Source: Heliopora coerulea (taxonomy: Eukaryota > Cnidaria > Anthozoa > Scleralcyonacea > Helioporidae). From it: a stretch of 64,000 bases of DNA. The stretch is taken from assembly GCA_030142905.1 (NCBI GenBank), contig JASJOG010000016.1:372001-436000 (forward strand), in the 5' to 3' direction. Position numbers and translations under genes: made by a program. Shown piece by piece: positions 39,401-54,400 of this stretch. The notes beneath the pieces are model-generated. The model had not been told where the DNA came from, ran no database searches, and saw only the letters and a list, made by a program, of their open reading frames with translations. The stretch's first letter is position 1. The number at the start of each line of letters is the position of its first letter.

Positions 39401-42400
39401 TGGAACTTTGTCACGAGAGATTTTACTCCTCCTTTTACCTTGTCATGGGTAAACGTTAAGTTGTCGCTAAAACTCCTCATGTACTTGAAAGGGGTTCTAT
39501 TAGCACACAAGTCTACTGAATTATTTTAGTAGAGTTTTGCAGTGTTGGTTTATCGTGAAATTTCTCTTATTGTTTCCCTGAAGCTGATGCTGAGATAGAT
39601 GAGGTTCATCTTTATTTTCCTTACAGATGATGGAATTTAGATTTGAATTTCTTCGCATTGTTTGCCAACATGAACATTACATTCCATTAAACTTGCCTCT
39701 GGATTTGCGAGCGATGGGCGAATTATACGAGTTTGAACTATCGAACAATTACTGTAAAAATCACTTCCTTTGTGGCCTTCTGTTGCGACAGGTGAGTACT
39801 ACTCTTATTTTTTTTGTTAGATAACAATGATCCATGTTCTTAAATATAGAAGAGCAGCTATTACAGTTCTGCCTCTTGTTGAATGTTCTTTCAGGTCGTA
39901 ACAGTGGTAGAAGGACCTGTTCAGCGCGGTCGAGAATTAACCACTGTCAGTTGTAAAAACAGTAATTGAAAAATATGCTTGTCGCAATTTGGCTTAGTCC
40001 ATTGTCAGTACTCCTATTCATATTGTAGGAATCGCATGATTTTCTGTTACTTTGCTATTTCCTGGTGTGAATAATTTTGAAGTGTTTAGAAGTTCATTAA
40101 ACCTACGAAGTTCCAACCTATTTCAGTGAAAGTAATTGTCATTTGATCTGCAATAACAAGAAAGTAGCATGCAAAGGACCCAAAATAGGTGGATAGGAAG
40201 ACTAAAAATTTACCTAGAGATAGTTATTGCATGGTTATTTATGGTTATAGCAAGTGTCTGTTTTAGTAATGTTAGAGAAATCTCATTTTTGTAGGTCAGT
40301 CAAGCTCTTGCTGGAGGGAGACTTATTCGCAAGATCGCCATTCGAATACTCAGGGACCTGCTGATTAAACATGAACTGGACGACAGATACATTGGCAAGG
40401 TATTGTTGATACTGAGATACATATTTTAGAAACGTGGGAGCATGGAGATATCTTGAGATGATAGATGAACGTTCGTCAAGCTCTATTGTTGATACTGTTA
40501 GTTTTTGGCAGAGAGAAGGACAAGGATTCGTTTGTTAGCCGTACATTACCCAATTAAAGAAGACTGATGGGGATGCCACTTAGTTCGATTGCCTGCAGTG
40601 TTTTTAATTGCTATGAAGACTCAGTCAAGGACGGTCGGCGTCTGTCTGTTAGGTCGATCTCAGATTAGAAAAAAGTTTACAGGTTGTACTCTGCCAAAAA
40701 TTAAGAGAACAAGTTACAACAAGCAAAAGCCCCTTCATTGCATTTTGCACTGATGAAGGGATATTTCAGTATCTTGTTTTCTTGATTTGCGGCCGAATAC
40801 TACCTTTAAACTTTTTCAACTATGTTCAGAACAGAAACGCTACATTTTTCGATCCCAAATTGTTGAATTAGCCCGACAAATGCGGACGTGACTTGAAACT
40901 AGTCCAACCTTGGACGGTTGTAGTCCTAATATGCGCACAGTATCTGACTTTATCGAAGTAAGCCGGTCCGAGAAAGAAGACGAAACAATAGATGACGGAA
41001 AGCAGACCATTAAGGATGAAACTGAAAATAATTACACAAAAATTCATGCTGATTGCAAAGGCTACTATTTATGTTTAGGAAAAACAATCACGTATTGCTG
41101 CTCTTTATCTTCCATTCCTTACTATCTTATTGGAGCACGCTGGTCGATTTCCTGGAAGTCAATATACAGAAAAGGCATGGTCGTCATCACAGACCATGAT
41201 GGCTTCAAACGACCACATAGCCGATGGTGCTTCATCTGACTCCTATCCACCAAGTGTCTCGTCAAGAACTACAACACTTGCCTCTTTGTCTGAGGCGGCC
41301 AGTCGAATGAACGCGCACGTGCCATTTGACGAAGAAGAATCTAAGGAACTCCTCCTTTGTACTTTGTATATTCTAAAAAATCTTGATCAAGGTACGACGT
41401 GGTTGAAACATCAGTCCTTAGTTTACAATAATGAACACTTTATAACTGGTTTTTTACTTTTACCCTTTCGGAGGTATAATTAAGATCCAAACAATTTAAA
41501 TGTAATTTCATTTAACTTTTCGGTATGGGCGCTCTCTCTCTCTGTTTCTTAGCAATCGTACTGGACTGGTGGAAACAAATATCAAGTTCAAGTTCAAGAA
41601 TAAGTCCTTGGAATCCGGTTCTTCTTTTTCGATCTCAACAGGACAAGTTGTATTCCAAATTTTCGTCCGTCATCGATTTTTTTGACTTGTTGCAGTAAGT
41701 ATTGTTTCCTCCGTAGGTTCAGCGGTGGTTTTGTTCTGTCAAGGGAACGAGTTAAGTCAGTTATTAGCACTATAGTTAATTTAGGTTTTGACGGGGTGAA
41801 ATCACAGCTTTTCGTAAAGAAATTCTCAACTTGTCATTAAATTTGCGTTCTTGTTGATTTGAAGGTTGAGCGTGAAACATTTCCAATATCGTGGAAAGGC
41901 AAGCATAATAGCAATTTGGTATGTGTTTTTATATTGTAAAGAGCTTTTGGTAATTACAGTACCTCACATATATCGAATAGAAAGCATTTAAAACGCGAAG
42001 AATAATTACATCCGCTAGTATCGATTATTTTAGATACGGGATTGTTCTTTGATTTCACAACAAATTTCTCAAATACTGTTTTATAAAAGTGAAATGATTT
42101 ATTTCGTGCAATACCCGCGAGAACATTTTATAGCGTATCAAAAGGAAAATTATGAGTATCCTCACTGCCCTTCACTGCAACCGCTCTACTAAATTAAAAA
42201 TGTCTTCATAGTCACACGCATTCCTTACTGCTTATGGGGAGGTAAGAGATGGGATTATCGCTTTTAAGTGTAATGTCAATAGCGCTTCTTCAATAGAAAC
42301 CTAAATGTTTTTAACAGCTTTAACTTGTTCACAAACTTAACTTTCATTCTAACAACTATTCACACTAGTTGAGTTGTCACCAGTTGCAGCTCCCGGGAGT

Positions 42401-45400
42401 GTTATCTTTTTATTTCGTAATAATGTTGCCTCAAAAAAATCTACAACCAATAAATTCATTGCAATACGTAGTGAGAAAAGCATGGGCTTACTTCTGTACA
42501 TCATAAACCCCCTTGCTCTCCGACACTAAGAAATCGTTTTTAGGATTGTTTTCTTTTTTATGGATGCTAATCGTTTCTAGATTGAATAAAATAGATTACG
42601 ATTTCTTCGGGAAGAATTTTGAGCTCTTTACAGATTCTAAGCAAGACTTGGAAGTAACGGTTGACTTTTGTGACGATGTATCACAACAGTCGGTGGTTGT
42701 TTTGATATTAATGGTCATGAAAATGAGGAGGATAATGATAGATTTTGTAGGAAGTCGGTGGACAACACTTTTTACTTTTCCACTATATACTGATATAATT
42801 GGAAGGCATGAAAGTATTTCGGTTTTGTTATTTTTTCACAGTTCTCCCAAACAGTCAGTGAAGTCGTACTTCGAACAGAAATATCAAGAACATATTCGTC
42901 CTACACGTGCTTCCCTAAGGAGTCAAAGTCAAGCTGGTGAGTGCAAAATACAAATGGTCGGTACGTGGATATAACGACGATACCGGGGTATTACATCGGT
43001 TTGGTGATGGTGTTTTTAGATGTACCGTTTTACTGGTTTTGTTGGAATACCAGAACAGCAGCTGTTGGTTAAGAGGCGAAGAAGCGAAAGTTTAAGGGGC
43101 TGCCGAAACCTAGAACAGAAGGACCTTCGCTAGAAACGTCAGCACTTCTGTTTTGTTTCTTGACTTTAAAGCTTTTTACACACTGTTTTAACACTGGCTA
43201 CGTAGCATTTTACTTTTATATCATTGATTGGTTAGAAGGTATGGTGCGCCATTGATTGAAGTGAAGTGTGAAGATATATTTTGTCTGGCTCACTGCCTTT
43301 AAACAGCAATTATCAACCTCAGGGGTTGCAACACGAACGAGAAAAATTTGCTGCTACCTGACAGTGCAATGCTCATAAAACGCAGCTGCCTGCTTGTCAT
43401 TATTAGTACGCCTTTTGCTGTGCATTGCTGTTAACGCCAGCCTCAAACTCATTGACGCAAAAAGTACATTCATTTTATTCAGTTGAAATTTATTAGCGTA
43501 GATACACAACCATTTACATCGAAGGGCATTCTATAGCGCCAGCAGACGACCATTAACACTATTCTGCCATGAATTAGGGATAATACACATTTTGGTGTTC
43601 ATTGCCAGAAAATATACTATCATTAACGCCAACCTCAAACTCATTGACGCAAAAAGTACACATTTTAGTCAATCGACATTTACTAGCGTAGATACGCAAC
43701 TACTTGCAACAAAGAACATTCAATAGCGCCAACAGACGACCATTAACACCATTCTACTGTACTTTAGGGATAATAAAATTTCAATTACGCAAGAGAAATA
43801 TCTTGCGTAATTGAAATTTTATTACCCCTAATGTATATTAGAATGGTGTTAATGGTCGTCCGTTGGCGCTATAAAATGCCCTTCTATGCAAAAGTGTAAA
43901 TTTCAATTACGCAAGAGAAATACTTTTGCATGATAGAAATTCACTAGCGTAGATGCGCAACCATTAGCATCGAAGGGCATTCTATAGCACCAACAGACGA
44001 CCATTAACACCATTCTACTACACATTAGGGATAATAAAATTTCACTTACACTAGAGAAATACCTTGCCTAATTGAAATTTTATTATCCCTAATGTATAGC
44101 AGAATGGTGTTAATGGTCGTCTGTTGGTGCTATAGAACGCCCTTCGATGCAAATGGTTGCTTATCTACGCTAATGAACGTCGATTGAATAAAATGAATGT
44201 ACTTTTGCGCTAATGATTTTGAGGTTAGCGTTAACGATAGTATATTTTCTGGTAATGAACAGGAAATGGTGTAGTACCGATGGATTTCGCTTGTACCTTC
44301 TGATGTACGTGAACATACTTAACATACTAATTAGGAGCCAATTTCTTTTTGTGTTTTCTATATATGTATTATTAATGAGTGTTTAAATGTACTTCACTTA
44401 CTTAGTTACACTTTCTCACGTTTCTCTTTCAGCATCCTATGTTGACTCACAGCTACAGATTTTACTGGAAGCAAATTTTGCAAACGAGACGGGCTTAGTA
44501 GCTTTAGATTTGGTTGAACTCTTTTCTTGTCATTTCAGAGTATGTAGATACCATAATGACATAACAAAACATAAAAATTGTATATGTTCTGTTTCGACTT
44601 CATGCACTTACTGTTGTTCTATCTCATTACAGTTCAACTTAGAGAGAGATGAAGGAAATAACATCCTTATGAACAAGGTGATAATTTTACTTCTTGTTTA
44701 GTTTCTTATTTTAACAATAAATTCTTTTAAAAATAATATTTAATCTGCAAAGAGTATTTAGCAATCATATCAAGTTTCACTGTTTGCCTGTAGTTTCTTC
44801 TTCTAGAATCCGGATTGTCATTCATACTAAGTGACATCCGTAACTTAAACCGAAAATCTGATACTGTGCAATTTTGCATGTAAGATTGGCAGGAAGACCC
44901 AGACTTCTCACAGAGAACGTAACAATGTCCCGAAGACTTTTCGAGATACGGCCCAAAGCAATCATCTTTATATGTTTTGGAAATTTTAGTTCGACGAATA
45001 TTTACTGGGTCTTCGCGAAAGAACTTTAAATGAATTAAAAACGCCAAAAGTTCAATCAGAAATTGGACCTTTCAATGGAGATATTGTGCTGCTAAACGAC
45101 AACTTACAAGGAAGAAATTGAATTTTTGAAATTATATAGAATATCTGAGGATGCCATCATGGAACATATCTCACGGCAAGATAGTACTATGAAGCATTCA
45201 AAGTTTTTGGGATAACTATTCGAAAAAGAGAGTAGATTTTAGAGTACTCAGTGACCGCTGCAACATCCCAAATATGTTGATATCGAGGTTATGGAGGGCC
45301 AGAAATGGAGAATCGTTTTACCTATCGAATTGCTAAAGGATGTTGTCTGATTAGCTCTCGCAGTCAATCTTAGTATGAGCTGAAGATATGAACATTTATT

Positions 45401-48400
45401 GTTCAATGTTCCTTTTGTTTTGAAAGTTGTTCAGCTAGAAAAGTCAAAAGATCAGGAGCATAACAAATACGGGATTACTTTGCCGTTTCTTATACCCGCT
45501 ATTCCACTGAGACCAGGCGCAGTTGTGGGACTTGATGGTTGAGGTCTTGAGATTGTTGCTGGATGGCTTAATAACTGTTTCAGAAATGTCAGATCATTCG
45601 AATTGGTGCCTGGTAATTTCATACGGCTAGTAAGAGGGAAGAAAACAAAAAGCGAACCGATTCTCGGTTAGAGACATCCTCAAAAACGTTGGGTTGTCTC
45701 CCCGATATATTGGAAAATCCAAGGCTATCTCTGACAACAGCAGCTACCAAGGTTGAACTGACCACGGAGGAGCTTATCAGCGCCAAATTTGCGCGTTCTT
45801 TCTTGGTATTATGGAGGGCATCAGGAACCATATTGAAGGGAGGAAAGACATGCATGTAGGCCTTTAAATTAGGCCAGGCTGTCGTGAACGTATCTCTGTG
45901 GATTGCATTCTGATCATGTCTCCAAATCACTTAGCGTTTTAGCTGATTATTCACGCGGGAGGAAAACAAATCGACTCCTTGATCATGGGGCCTATTTTTT
46001 TTAACCTCAATTTTCAGTTGCTCAGATCCCTTTGGACTCGAGATTGCGCATCTGCTTCGACGATTGTCTTACCGGGAATTTGTCGGGCTAGGGATATCCA
46101 GGGTCAGTTGAAGGTCCGGAGGACAGCGTCTGCCGTCGATGGTGCTCAGATATGACACGGCTGCATGTGCTGTTGTCTCTCTTCAAATAAATGACTTTGA
46201 TTGGTCCCGTAGGAAGGATGTGGGAGCAAACTACGCTGCACGGACCTCCAGAATGTTGATATACTCGTGGCCTCCAGTTCTCTCCATCTCCCGCACATCC
46301 TGATTTGGTGGTGTTCGAAGACATAGTCAGGTCAATTTGACTTCTATTCAGATGTTACGGGTTCTGTATCCACCATGACAGGTTCTCTTCAGATTCTCAT
46401 CAGATTACCTGATTGTCGTAATTTGACAATTTCAAAGTTACAGCTTATAATACGATCCCTTTCGTTTAGAAGGGGTTTCATTGGTGAGAAATTTTCCATA
46501 CGAAATGTTCTGTCTCGATAAATTCTTTAAGTAGACTTAGATCAAGCACCGGACGTTCACCGTCACTTTCTTTGTTACTAAGAATATCCTGCACCTGTTT
46601 GCTGACAGGAACCCTTATGATTGCTTCCTTGTTTAGAAGCACAAGACTTCCGTTTATTAACTGTGAGTTTTGAGTTGAAGTTTGTAGAGTGGATAACTGA
46701 AACGGCTGAGTATGAAAACGAAGTTTGTATCTTCGAACCATTACTAAACTAACAAGAACTCAAGTTATATTTTGCCTGTTTGCATAGAAATGGAGAAGTC
46801 CTCCTGTTAGCTTTGACCGGAAAGTGTATCGGCTGTGATGTTAAAGTGCGAGCCACAACAGTTAAAACTTCATCTGGAAAATTGTTGAACAGAGCGTTTC
46901 CAGTAGCGAGGGAAATATTGAACAATTTATGGGACAGATAGTTGGCTGATATTTAGGTTTAGTGACTTATGAACAATGTAGCCGAGGCTGATTTTTTTAA
47001 CTTTTGGATCTGGAGTACAGAGGAACATGAGACCGTGCATGCGCGAAGCACGTGGGATTCTCGGGGGAGAGTAGCTGTTTTAATCGGAAGGAGTGAAGTC
47101 AGCTACATCTTTATGTGTATCTGTTAATTAAAATGCAAACTTTTTCAACGCGACTGAAATACCACCGCCCTTTTATTTCTAACTATATCATGAATTTTCT
47201 ATTACAGGTGTTTAGGGTTTTACTGACCTTCTTGCAAGTAGGCCAATCAGAAGTGATGCTGAAACACGTGTTTGCTAGCTTGCGATCATTTATCCATAAG
47301 GTATGTATAATTGCTCATACACTTATGCTTACACTTACACTTTAATTACTTATACTTACACTTACATTTGCACTCATACACCTACCATTGCTTATACTAT
47401 ACTTACACATGCAATCATACCTACAGTTGAAATACTAATGCGTACATTTACACTTACACTTATGCAATTACACTTACTTATACTGTGCATACACTTACAC
47501 ATACACTTATTCTTATACTTTTAATTACTTATATTTACACGTACACTAATAGTTACAATTTAATTCATTGCACTCACATTTACACTCATACACATACACT
47601 TACAATATACTTACACTTACGCATAAACTTATTCTCACACTATCGCTTTGAAAAACGTATTAACCATGGTGAATGGTAATACTAGGCAGTTCTGAAAAGA
47701 ACTGAAGGAACCCACGTAGAGTGAGACAATAAATACGGAAAAGAAGCACTATGCATTTCGGCAGACCACTCTTCAGATGCGGACGTCCGCTAACTGTTGA
47801 GAAATGAGTTTTCTACTTATATTTATACCAGATGTAAAGGCTATGATGTTATCCCACGTAGGACGGATTAAGCGTCAAAATAACGCCAAATTGTAAACAA
47901 TTTCTTTTTGTTGGCATAGATCCGGATCATTGAACTTAATATACATGGATTCCATAATCTTTAAAAGGAATGCTGTGCGGCACTTTGCCAAGATGTTAAG
48001 TTTGGAGTCTGTATAGGTATTTGCGCAACATCTGTTTGACAACGAGTGTCGACCGATTGCCGAATCACAATTAATCGTCTGAGCAGAAGTACATTGCCTT
48101 TTAGACACCATTGTGATTCGGCAATCGGTCGACACTTGTTGTCAAACAGATGTTGTGCCAATTCATATTCACACTCCACATTTAGCATCCTGGGAAATTG
48201 CCGTTCAGCATTCCTTTTAAAGGTCATGGAATCCATATATATTAAGTTTAACGATTCGGATCTATGCCGACAAAAAGAATTTGTTTTTAATTTGGCGTTA
48301 TTCTGATGCTTAATCCGTCCTACGTGGGATGGCATCATCGCCTTTACATCTGGTATAAATATAAATAGAAAACTCATTTCTCAACAGTTAGCAGACGTTT

Positions 48401-51400
48401 GTATCTTAAGAGTGCTCTACCGAAATGCATAGTGCTTCTTTTTAGTATTTACTGTCTCACTCTTTGTGGGTTCCTATAGTTCTTTTCAGACCTGCCAAGT
48501 ATTACCATTCGCCATGGTTAATACGTTTTTCAAAGCGATATTGAAATTTGCACCACGACAAAATCTTTGTTTTATTGTTACACTTTTAGTCACTGATACT
48601 TACACTTTAGTTCCTTACACTCACACATACAGTGGGGGTCAAAAGTCTGAGTCCAGTCAGTATGCTTTTGTCTTTTATTGATATACAATATATTTTCACA
48701 CAACACAGCACTATATGTGCATAACTTTAGCATTTACATCAACATTGGAATTGAGTACATTGTATTGACCAAGTAAACATTACTTTAATATCTTGTGTGA
48801 CCTCCTTTTGCTTTTAAAACAGCTTCAACTCTTCCTGGCATAGAGTCAACAAGATTTCTCAGTACTGCTGGTTTAAGGTTATTCCAGCTTTGATTAAGTA
48901 CATCCCATAGGTTGTCTTTACTTGTGGGATCATGTTTCACTTTCTCTCGTTTCAAATGTTCCTATAAATTCTCAATAGGGTTTAGATCCGGAGATTGAGG
49001 AGGAAAATCCATAACGACCATATCACCTTTCTCTTCCTTCCTTCTTAAATCATTTTTACACATGTGAGAAGTGTGTTTCGGATCATTATCTTGTTGCAGC
49101 ACAAAACCCCTTCCGCACAACCTTAAGCCAGATGGTATGGCTCGTCTTTGAAGGATGGAGTGATATTTTTGCTTTGTAAGAGTGTTCTTAATTCTTTAAA
49201 GATCGCCCGCACCATTATAACTAAAGCAGCCCCAAACCTGAATATTCCCACCACCATGTTTCACTGTTGGCTTGAGGCAAGAATTTATATATCTCCCATT
49301 CTTTCTACGACTAACATAAATGCGACGGTTATTTCCGTATATTTCAAATTTTGATTCATCTGCGAAAAGAACATTTTTCCAATCTTCTTTAGTGTAACGC
49401 CTGTATTTTCTGGCCCATAGCCGTTGTTTCCGTTTGTTTCGGGATCTTAGCAATGGTTTTAAGACAGCCACTCTTCCATGTAGACCACATGCATTTAGTC
49501 TCCTTTTCACTGTTGATCTGCTTATTGTTTTTTCTTGAGTTTCATTAACTATTGATTGAATGTTACCAGCCGTTGCAGTTCTGTTACGTAAGGAAGTTGT
49601 TTTAATGTACTGATCCTCCTTCAAAGTGGTAGCTCTTGGTCTCCCAGATCTTGGTTTTGTAGAATAGGATTTTGTTCCTCGAAACCTTTCCAAAGTTCGC
49701 TGCACGACACCCTTTGAAATCCCCATCTTTTCAGCAATTTTGCGTTGTGAAAAACCTTCATTACTCTGTGCAATTATTTGACCTCTTATTCCTTCACTGA
49801 GTCCTTTTGCCGTCTTTGGTCCAGCTACACATCATAGAGACTTTATGTAAATTACAGCGTGTGTTAAATAACTCAAAAATTAAAAGGAAGGCAAGTGGAA
49901 GCATTTACTGATAAAAATACGCATGTGTAGATCAATGAATGAATTTTTTTCCACATGAAACATGATTTATCATACATTGAGGGAAAAAATACAACTGGAC
50001 TCAGACTTTTGACCCCCACTGTATGTTTACACTGATACAGTTACCCTTACTTATACTAATACTTACACTTACACTTACACATACACTTATACTTTAATTA
50101 CTTATACTTACACTTATACTTAAACTTTTAATTACTTATCGTTACGCATACACTGATACTTTCACTTTAATTACTTCCACTTCCAGTTCCACTTACACTT
50201 ACACTCATACACATACTTTCAATTACTTATACTTACACGTACACAATGATATTTGTACGTACACTTACGTTACACTCATGCAATTACATTTACTTTTACT
50301 ATACTTACACGTACATTGATACTTACAAATTCAAAATTTCATCATCAAATTTCAATTTCCATCTGTTTGGATAGTGGTTAGTTTCTCATTTCAGGAGATA
50401 TGTGAACTTTTTTTGTTAATTTTTGTACATGCATTGTGTGTGGTACCGGGAACTTTAGTTCGTTGCGCAGTTATTTTTCTGGCTTTTTTAGCTATCTCTA
50501 TGGTAACCATTTATTAGTTCCAAATTACCCTTGCTTGTAGTTTCCCACGACGCTTTTTAAAGGTGGTGGTGATCATTGCGGTAGATTGATTTACGAGGTA
50601 AGCAATGCATAAGTAAAATAAGCAGGCAAAAGTATACATGATACGATTAACGAACATTAATCCATTTTTAGTCTTGCCGCTTAACTTATGGAGATTCTTA
50701 GTATTACACGGTGGAAACCACAAGGATGACATGCCTTTACAACAAACCTTTCTTTCAGAAACAGAGACAGCGGATGGTTTTTGGTTCCTAAAATATCCCA
50801 TACGCCCTCCCTGTTTCACGCACAAGGTTAAGGAGAGCATTTCTCCATATATACGACAGTTTAGTTTTTTAACGAGGACTCTGAACCACTGTCAAAAAGT
50901 TTTTAGAAGTGGTAGAAAAAAGACGGGAAAAAAAAGAAAAAAGTTCGGAGTTCTTTAAAACGTCAAAGTTTCGTGGTTTAGTTTTAAATGTAAAAACTCT
51001 GATCGACGACTGTGTATTACATCACATTTTAGCCTACTGAAATTAGAATAATGTATCTTTCCAGTTAACGAATTAATCGTAATGTGTTGTCGTGTTGACA
51101 AGAACTTTTTCTTGTGCTAAAGGTTCTGAGATGTTGTAATTGCAAAATGGAAAAAGTCCGTCATCAGGTTAGAAAGCAAATCACGTTAATTTGCCGTCAA
51201 ATTACTGGAAAACAAGCTCAACTTCTCTATACCGGAAGGGGCTAAACTTTAGAGATTTTCTTTGAATATTTTGTAATAATGATTTCTATGATAAATAAAC
51301 CTCGATCTTTGTATTTTGTGCTCTTGGTAAAAGGGGCAGGTCTCCGAAATGTTAAACTGAGATCAATTAAAAGTTTATTTCTTATTTATTTTATAAATGT

Positions 51401-54400
51401 CTACAAACTTGAATTGAGTTTGGTTGTTTGACAGATTTATCATCATTTACACTGAATATAAATAAAGGAATAAATGGGGAAAAGACCAAAGGAAATCATA
51501 AACGTGTCTGATCTATATATGTGGTAAAGATACATGTGCCTTTATATATGAAGAAGAAGTTCAATTTTTTCGGCTTACGAACGGTAAATTTCCAAACTTT
51601 CTTCACGAATTGGCGTAATAAGAGGTGAATTTCGTAAGATATTTAAAAAACTCGCAGTTCGTGCTTTATCGTGTCTAAAACATTCGGCTATCGCCTCGTG
51701 TTTTAAATCCCGGATAAAACACTCCTGCTCGGTTTTTAAATTTTACATATATATATATTTAATTATGTAACTTAAGCATGTTTAAATATCTAAGCTGAAA
51801 ATCAGCAAATGCTTTCGATGGGCATGGTCAACTTCTGTTAAAGTCTGTTACTTTTTAAGTGACATTTCAAACAAGATTACCAGAATTTTAGGATTTAGGC
51901 GCTCTTAGTAAAACATGGTAAAAGTGATAATCTTTAATTCATACAACTTTTCCTGATCTTCCTTGGTTTCTTTTTAGGCGCACTCATTGCTGTATTTGTT
52001 GATGAGAAGCAATTATGAATTCAGCGGTGGAGCTGGTTGTATACGAGTGCATCTGCAGGTGTGATGTAGCATGTGTTAAATAGGTCTGTTCATATCACCA
52101 ACGTGGATTCGGTAGGAAATTTGGTTTAATACAAATTGAAATTGGAATTAATCATTACAGTATCCATTAAATGTATATCAAGTAATAGTAAGGATTTCAC
52201 CCATTATGTGCAAGTTTTTTTCTGTTTTCTTTTTTTCAAAATAAACAATCTATATTTGCTTGCGCGAAATTCTCCTGTTAGTCGGTAAATGCAAGTTGTT
52301 AATTTCTTGATTGTTATTCCACTTAACTGGTAAACTGATCGAGCATTGTATTGTTGTTATATATTATTGTATGACCAAGGTACTCGTTGCTGTCTCAAAA
52401 CTTATTGCCATGGGACAAGACAGCACATCAATGAGCCGATCTCTGATTGCTTTGAAGAAGTATGTCAGCGAGGATAAAGCTTTAGTGGTATGATGATTAG
52501 TTTTAGTCATTGTTTTTGTTTTACTTTATCAACCAAAATATTATATTGTCCAGTATAAAATTCATCCCTGGCTTACATTTATCAGAAATGAAGTGAAACC
52601 TGTATTAAGCGGACGCCTTGGGGGAATTGTTTATTGTCCGTTTAATTGTATGCAAATGTTAGTGATTAAAAGTAATTCATTGATGAAAATACTATGATAT
52701 TTGTCTACATTTTATTTTAATATTTGCATTGTGACGTTGATGTGTTTTTCTACGGAAAAGTTATGCTATTCACCTTCCTGTTACTACTAGTAGAGGTCTC
52801 TCTTTATATTGTAAAAGTTACTAGAAAGACGAAAGATCTTACCCTGAATATCCGACATTTTCCAATTCCACATTCGTGAAGTTACTATATGGCGATGAAG
52901 TTAAAAATAAAGTGGAAGCATGTAAAATACGACACGATAGGGTAGCGTTTCATACGCTTGTGAGCTTCATTTACCTTGAGTCTATTTTAAAGCACAGCCG
53001 TATTTTACAGATTACATGGCCATTGGCCGTGAACTCCCTGAGATCAACTTACGCAGCACACAGGTCACAGTCGATCTTCAATCAAACGGACGAAGCTCAG
53101 TGACCCGAATCATTCAACAGGACTTCGGGACATTGTCATGAGAGTGAGTTTGTCTTGGGGTCCTCCATCGTTCTCTTGCGTATGAAACCAAATGTTAACC
53201 AAACTTGCTGGGCATTGATTTTTATATTCAAATTACAGTTCCCGCCTGGTTCCTCAATTGCCACTATTCTCAAAAAAACAAATTTTAACTGAACTGATAT
53301 AAAATTGTGGCAACCTTATCGTATCAGTCTGTGGACTCCTAAAAAAGTAAATCGATCGTTTTGTCTACAAACTAAGATCGATCAAGCTGACAAAATGAAT
53401 CTATGAAGAACTAATAAAGTGTGATGTTGCGTAGGAAGGGTGAAACTACCTGCAAAACCCAGAAGGTTGAAAAAGTGATGAAGTCATTATCACTGAACAT
53501 CCTAAAGTTTTGAGGGAAGACTCTTTGTCAGTCGGTGAAATATGCTTAGTTCCTTGTCCGATCTCACTGATGTTCAAAGTTTTTTAGTCTGGTGCAACTT
53601 AGGTCTGCATACAAAGTAGGCCTCAGCTGTTGTCACTTGATAACGTATTTTTGCTGTTCTCTAAAAAGATAATGAAAACTGCAGGTTAACTTTGTCAAGG
53701 ACCGACTAAGGAAAGCTTCCTCGACAAACAGGAAGACATTGAGCTAACGTGCTATTTAAATAATTTTAGAACACGTCTTTCAGTATTGAAGTAAAAGATC
53801 TTATCAAGAAAGTCCATACAGTGCTTCAAGCCACATCTCGAATGAAGGTACATTTACTCCATATTTATTTTCTCATAACTTGCCTCTTACTATAGTACTA
53901 TGTATTATTAACGAAGCCTCAGAAATATTGCTTGAGGTTGGGTGGATAGGAATAGGACTAACTTTTAACTAACTTTTCCGCTTTACTAGTGGAAGACAGA
54001 TCATCTTAGGTATCTTAAAATATTTCTAATCTCGATATGTTTGACGTCCACCAACAGAAAGGAACAATGTCGTTGATTTCTTTCCTCGAATTGATTGCGG
54101 ACCAAGAGGTCGACACACATGATATTTCTGCCGATCTTACCGTTTTATTCATATATCGTTGTAGGAACACGGAGATAACGTGGAAATGCTTGTTGATCTT
54201 CAGTACAGTTTGGCAAAGTCATATTCTGGCACTCCAGAGCTTCGCAAAACGTGGCTTGAGAACATGGCCAGCATACACGAACACAATGAAAACTATTCTG
54301 AGGTACGCATTGTTACTTAACATGTGTAGAAGTATTCTGATGTGCATGCATGCGTCCTTCGATTGACATTCTTAGAAACGAATATTTTGAGTTACTTACG

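Noticed and set aside
40910..41078. Open frame that runs into exon 25
   Set aside because: It continues in a different frame from the DOCK coding sequence; the acceptor at 41078 defines the exon.
44727..45047. 106-codon minus-strand frame with several cysteines
   Set aside because: No known cysteine framework and no neighbouring gene structure; not reported as a gene.
47875..48377. Overlapping open frames on both strands that share sequence
   Set aside because: They are the two arms of the same foldback element read in both directions, not genes.
50396..50452. A candidate DOCK exon reading EICELFLL... after TTTCAG
   Set aside because: It leaves the alignment one residue out and lacks the FP..F..G segment. 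The exon at 50541-50597 fits length, phase and sequence exactly.
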